From Halomonas sp. SpR1 (GTDB lineage Bacteria; Pseudomonadota; Gammaproteobacteria; Pseudomonadales; Halomonadaceae): 64,000 nt of DNA. This document shows, piece after piece, positions 60,544-64,000 of this stretch (the first letter of the stretch is position 1; every line of letters begins with the position of its first letter). The stretch lies in NCBI RefSeq assembly GCF_031010175.1, contig NZ_JAUAMB010000025.1, forward strand, positions 1 to 64,000, read 5' to 3'. Under the pieces are notes generated by a model. The model was not told the origin of the DNA, did no database searches, and saw only the letters and a list, made by a program, of their open reading frames with translations. The position numbers were made by a program, and so were the translations under genes.

Positions 60544-60575
60544 AGTGTAGAACCTATGTGTTACCCATAGGTCAA
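60544..60575 (-). promoter_or_regulatory. MerR-type promoter/operator of the copper operon
   Basis: Read on the minus strand, TTGACC (60,575-60,570) is followed after 20 bases by TACACT (60,549-60,544). The spacer holds a dyad (60,552-60,572): ACCTATG and CATAGGT, perfect, with a 7-base centre. The 7-7-7 layout between -35 and an over-long spacer is the CueR/MerR design, in which the regulator untwists DNA to allow transcription. The half-site ACCT matches the CueR consensus ACCTTCC in its first four bases. Confidence 0.85.
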
Positions 60576-60771
60576 GGCCACCTTTGCTCAATACGCTGAA
60601 ATGACTAAAACACTGATTTAAAACGGTCGTGCGACTAATGTATAAGTCAAAAATAAAATAAAACGAGCGTTTGCCCTTGAACCTTTGGCCCAGTTGCGAG
60701 AAAACAGTCATGTAATAAGAACGAGGGTGGATTGTCGGTATCCACTGGATCATCGGGAAGAGAGGCCTACT

Positions 60772-62121
60772 ATGAATAATAAATTTAATAAGCTTACCCT
60801 GGCTGCTGCGATTACGGCTGCCTTCGCCAGTCAAGCCCACGCGGGTGGGTATCAGATTAACGAACAAAGCGTGAGTGGGCAGGGGTATGGTCACGCCGGG
60901 CGCAGCTCTAATATTCATGATGCCACGATCGTGTATGGCAACCCGGCGGGCATGTCGTTTTTAGACCGTGCGCAAGTCACGGTGGGGGCAACCTACCTAA
61001 ACGTAAATACAGATATCTCTAATGTCCAAGCGAGCCGCTTTATTGATTCGGGCGTGGCCATGGGCGGCGCCCCAAATGGCAATCAGATTCCGGTAGGCAG
61101 CATTCCTGGAGGGAACGAGGGCGATATGGTGCCAGGTACGCCTATCCCCTTTGCATTCTATGCGCAGCCAGTGACTGATCGGTTAGCGTTCGGGTTCGGG
61201 GTATATGCCCCCTTTGGCTCCAAAACCGACTACGAAGATGACTTCCAGGGCCGCTATTTTGGCGACTACACCGAAGTCAAAGTGATCAGTGCGCAGCCTA
61301 CGGTGTCTTATCGCTTTAACGATCAGTGGTCGGTCGGTGCGGGCATCACATACAACCAAGTGGAAGGGGAGCTGCGTCGACAGCTACCCTCTGAGGCTAC
61401 GTTTAACCCCGCTAATGACATCGACTCACGGGTGGATGGTGACGATGAAGCATGGGGATATAATCTGGGCGTGATCTATCGCCCGATACCTGAAACCACC
61501 TTGGGCCTGACCTACCGCTCGAAGGTCGATTACACCCTGGAAGGTGATTTTAGCGCTACCGACCCGCTGGGCAATGTCGTTCGCTCGGATACCGCGAATC
61601 TGGACTTAACCACTCCCGAGACGGTTAACTTCTCCATAACCCAGCAGATGACGGATCGTCTCAAGCTGATGTTCGGGGCGTCCTGGGTTCGCTGGAGCCA
61701 GTTTGATCAAATTTTGGTTACCGGTAGCCAAGGCGATACGATTACCCAAGAAGTTCAGAACTATTCAAACGCTTGGGCGTTTGCCACGGGAGGTGAGTAC
61801 CAACTGACGCCCACCTTGGCGCTGCGGGCAGGGGTAACCTTAGACATGACGCCGACTAATGATGAAGATCGTAGTGTACGTATTCCTTCCGATGATCGGC
61901 GTATTTTTTCGCTGGGGGCAGGATGGAGCCCAACGCCTGAACTGACGGTCGATGTTGCCTACTCTTACTTGACTGAGCGCGGGACTTTTGTGGAGCAAGA
62001 TCGTAATGACTTGCTGGCGAGTGAAGCCACAGGTGGTTTCCCTGTTGGTGGGGCTAGCTATTCGGCCGACTACAAAAACGAAGCCCACGGTTTTGGCGCG
62101 CAGTTGACCTATCGCTTTTAA
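60772..62121 (+). CDS. FadL-family outer-membrane long-chain fatty acid/hydrocarbon porin
   Basis: About 449 residues. Signal peptide LTLAAAITAAFASQAHA, then the FadL N-terminal hatch (GGYQINEQSVSGQGYGHAG) and the NPAGMSFLDRAQVTVG motif. The rest is a 14-strand barrel ending with aromatic YRF (GAQLTYRF). It should move fatty acids, aromatic or alkane compounds across the outer membrane. AGAGG lies six bases before the ATG; the upstream open frame to 60,685 is not part of the protein. Divergent from the copper operon. Confidence 0.92.
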   Translation: MNNKFNKLTLAAAITAAFASQAHAGGYQINEQSVSGQGYGHAGRSSNIHDATIVYGNPAGMSFLDRAQVTVGATYLNVNTDISNVQASRFIDSGVAMGGAPNGNQIPVGSIPGGNEGDMVPGTPIPFAFYAQPVTDRLAFGFGVYAPFGSKTDYEDDFQGRYFGDYTEVKVISAQPTVSYRFNDQWSVGAGITYNQVEGELRRQLPSEATFNPANDIDSRVDGDDEAWGYNLGVIYRPIPETTLGLTYRSKVDYTLEGDFSATDPLGNVVRSDTANLDLTTPETVNFSITQQMTDRLKLMFGASWVRWSQFDQILVTGSQGDTITQEVQNYSNAWAFATGGEYQLTPTLALRAGVTLDMTPTNDEDRSVRIPSDDRRIFSLGAGWSPTPELTVDVAYSYLTERGTFVEQDRNDLLASEATGGFPVGGASYSADYKNEAHGFGAQLTYRF

Positions 62122-62145
62122 GCCATAGCGAGTTTAACCCATAGA

Positions 62146-62169
62146 AACCCGGCGCACGCCGGGTTTTTT
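62146..62169 (+). terminator. Rho-independent terminator after the FadL gene
   Basis: AACCCGGC pairs with GCCGGGTT around GCAC and is followed by TTTT, 24 bases past the stop codon. Confidence 0.9.
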
Positions 62170-62216
62170 AGTGAAGGATAGAACGCCATCAGACGCTAGA
62201 GTGAGCGCTTGAGAGT

Positions 62217-63830
62217 CTATGCCGCAGGGTTATCTAGAAATGCGGCGCGCATCAGCTCGCGGGTATAGGTCTCGCGTGGGGCGTTGAACAGTGATTGGGT
62301 GTCGCGTTGTTCAATGATCTCGCCTTCCCGCATGACAATGACCTCATCGGCCAGCGCTCGAACAACGGCCAGGTCATGGCTAATGAACAGGTAGGTCAGG
62401 CCGTGGCGTTGTTGCAAATCGCGTAACAGCTCAATAACGGTCATTTGAACCGAACGGTCAAGGGCCGATGTCGGCTCATCCAGCAGCAGGAACTCAGGTT
62501 TGACGACCAATGCCCGGGCGATGGCAATCCGTTGCCGCTGGCCACCGGAAAACTCATGGGGGTAGCGGTGTCGGTGCGCGGGATCCAGGGCGACTTCTTC
62601 AAGGGCTTGAATGACCAAAGCGTCACGTTCGGTGCGCTTCAGTAACGGCTGATGAACGCGCAACCCTTCACCGATAATCTCACCCACGGTCATACGCGGG
62701 GACAGCGAGCCAAAGGGATCCTGGAAAACAACTTGCATACGCGATCGCAACGGGCGCATGCCTGCATGGTCAAGTTGGCCGACGTCGATATCATCGAAAT
62801 GTATGTTGCCATGACTTTTTACTAGCCTAAGAAGTGCACGACCCAAGGTCGTCTTGCCTGACCCCGATTCACCCACGATGCCCAGGGTTTGGCCTTGCCG
62901 CAGTGTCAGGTCGATATTTTTCACCGCTTCAAAATAGCGACTGGGGCCAAACAGGCGCTTTTTGATCGGGAAACGAACGCCAATATTATGCGCCGTGAGC
63001 AGGATGGGGGCGGATTCAGGGACGGGGGCTTTTTGGCCGCTTGGGTTGGCGTCAATAAGCATCCGGGTATAAGCGTGCTGGGGTGATTGAAACAGTGCTT
63101 TGGTGGCGCCTTCTTCGACGATTTCACCGTATTGCATGACGCATACACTATCGGCTAAGTGTCGGACAACACCCAGGTCGTGGGTGATAAACAGGATCGC
63201 CATGCCATAACGGGCCTGGAGATCTTTAAGCAGTGCGAGAATCTGCGCCTGAACGGTGACATCAAGAGCGGTGGTCGGCTCATCAGCAATTAGCAACTGA
63301 GGTTCACAGGCCAGCGCCATGGCAATCATCACCCTTTGATGCTGACCACCGGAAAGCTCGTGGGGGTAGCTATCAATGCGGCGTTTGGGCTCGGGAATAC
63401 CCACCTGTTCGAGCAGTTCCAGTCCCCGCAGGCGAGCGTTGTTGCCCCGCAGCGACGTGTGTTTGTGCAGCACTTCACGTATCTGTTGACCCACGCGATG
63501 CATCGGGTTGAGCGAGGTCATCGGCTCCTGGAAGATCATTGAGATCTCATTGTCGCGGATGGCCCGCAAGCGCTTACGGCTAACGGTGAGCAAATTCTCA
63601 TCGCCGGAACCGCCATGCCAACGGATAGTGCCGGTGGCGCGGGCTAGTTCTGGGAGTAGCCCCATCGTGGCGGTCGACGTGATCGACTTCCCCGAGCCTG
63701 ATTCACCGACTAAAGCCAACGTCTCCCCTTTGTGAAGAGTAAAGCTAACGTCTTTGACAGCCGTAACGGTGCCATTGGGAAGGTCGAAGTCGACCCGCAG
63801 ACGGTCAAATTTCAGCAGTGGCTGTGACAT
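62217..63830 (-). CDS. yejF: Fused double ATPase of a peptide ABC importer, YejF-like
   Basis: 537 residues with two complete nucleotide-binding domains. NBD1: GESGSGKSITSTATMGLLPE (Walker A), LSGGQHQRVMIAMALA; NBD2: GESGSGKTTLGRALLRLV, FSGGQRQRIAIARALV, plus LLLDEPTSALD. The MHRVGQQIREVLHKH region is typical of Opp/Dpp ATPases. A single fused ATPase next to a YejE-like permease points to the YejABEF microcin C/oligopeptide importer. AAGGA precedes the ATG. The permease gene lies upstream on the same strand with 19 bases between. Confidence 0.92.
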   Translation of the reverse strand: MSQPLLKFDRLRVDFDLPNGTVTAVKDVSFTLHKGETLALVGESGSGKSITSTATMGLLPELARATGTIRWHGGSGDENLLTVSRKRLRAIRDNEISMIFQEPMTSLNPMHRVGQQIREVLHKHTSLRGNNARLRGLELLEQVGIPEPKRRIDSYPHELSGGQHQRVMIAMALACEPQLLIADEPTTALDVTVQAQILALLKDLQARYGMAILFITHDLGVVRHLADSVCVMQYGEIVEEGATKALFQSPQHAYTRMLIDANPSGQKAPVPESAPILLTAHNIGVRFPIKKRLFGPSRYFEAVKNIDLTLRQGQTLGIVGESGSGKTTLGRALLRLVKSHGNIHFDDIDVGQLDHAGMRPLRSRMQVVFQDPFGSLSPRMTVGEIIGEGLRVHQPLLKRTERDALVIQALEEVALDPAHRHRYPHEFSGGQRQRIAIARALVVKPEFLLLDEPTSALDRSVQMTVIELLRDLQQRHGLTYLFISHDLAVVRALADEVIVMREGEIIEQRDTQSLFNAPRETYTRELMRAAFLDNPAA

Positions 63831-63849
63831 GAAGATTCCTTGCGTTTTG

Positions 63850-64000
63850 CTAACGTGTCTTGGGATCCAGGGCGTCTCGCAAACCGTCGCCGAGAAAGTT
63901 AAGGCACAGCAGCGTGATAGCTAGAAAAACAGAGGGGATAATCAGCATCCAGGGAGCCGTTTCCATCATGTCCTTGCCTTCGCTGATCAGTACTCCCCAA
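63850..64000 (-). CDS. yejE: ABC transporter permease, C-terminal end (YejE-like), cut by the window
   Basis: Reading the minus strand from the right edge, the last 49 residues are SEGKDMMETAPWMLIIPSVFLAITLLCLNFLGDGLRDALDPKTR followed by a stop (shown here as SEGKDMMETAPWMLII … LNFLGDGLRDALDPK). This is the final TM helix and the LNFLGDGLRDALDP ending of Dpp/Opp/Yej-type permeases. The 5' part of the gene lies outside the window. It is upstream of the YejF-like ATPase and belongs to the same operon. Confidence 0.85.
   Translation of the reverse strand, partial: WGVLISEGKDMMETAPWMLIIPSVFLAITLLCLNFLGDGLRDALDPKTR

Overview
The window looks like a chromosomal segment of a Halomonas-type gammaproteobacterium (Halomonadaceae). 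This is inferred from gene content and order: an acetoacetyl-CoA reductase of the PHB pathway, a minCDE cluster followed by exonuclease I, ffh, rpsP-rimM-trmD-rplS, the Pseudomonas-like order xerD-dsbC-hom-thrC-recJ, and a moderately GC-rich sequence. No phage, plasmid or CRISPR array is visible. The only mobile-element trace is the 3' end of a group II intron at the left edge.

Region by region. 1-126 holds domains V and VI of a group II intron. 181-11,738 is ordinary accessory metabolism: an isochorismatase-like hydrolase, YaaA, a Tas-like aldo/keto reductase, a Sel1 protein, a DEDDh exonuclease, a LOG-family protein, DUF501, a hotdog thioesterase, several uncharacterised proteins, a PatB/MalY-type PLP lyase, a YbbN-like thioredoxin/TPR protein, and a PRISE-type SDR divergent from a LysR regulator. 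11,801-30,581 is the remarkable part: a PrtD-type ABC exporter and HlyD-type adaptor, divergent from a single 5010-codon gene. The encoded protein is cysteine-free as far as I can read. It carries about fifteen carbohydrate-binding-like beta-sandwiches, Ig/cadherin-like modules, a malectin-like module, a sugar-dehydrogenase-type beta-propeller and two copies of an ASH-plus-unknown-domain unit. It has no Sec signal and no glycine-rich RTX nonapeptides.

31,023-31,099 is an initiator tRNA on the minus strand with its own promoter and terminator. 31,371-49,810 is mostly housekeeping: phaB, a large DUF349 coiled-coil protein, minCDE, sbcB, an M16 peptidase co-transcribed with a catalytically degenerate YedK/HMCES homologue, a TetR regulator overlapping an acyltransferase, a CNNM/CorC protein, a CcsA-like protein, ffh and rpsP-rimM-trmD. 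49,971-57,453 continues with rplS, xerD, dsbC, hom, thrC, recJ and a YitT protein. 57,459-60,507 is a compact copper-efflux operon on the minus strand (MerR regulator, CopA, and a 23-residue single-TM peptide overlapping the copA stop codon) with a clear MerR-type operator. The window ends with a FadL porin and the YejF/YejE end of a peptide ABC importer.

How the parts work together. The two exporter genes and the giant gene look like a type I secretion system facing its own cargo; the outer-membrane TolC partner is not in the window. The min genes, Ffh, XerD, RimM/TrmD/S16/L19 and Hom/ThrC are conserved core functions. The copper operon is self-contained, with regulator, pump and probable accessory peptide translated as coupled cistrons. 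All functional statements come from reading motifs by eye; no database search was possible.
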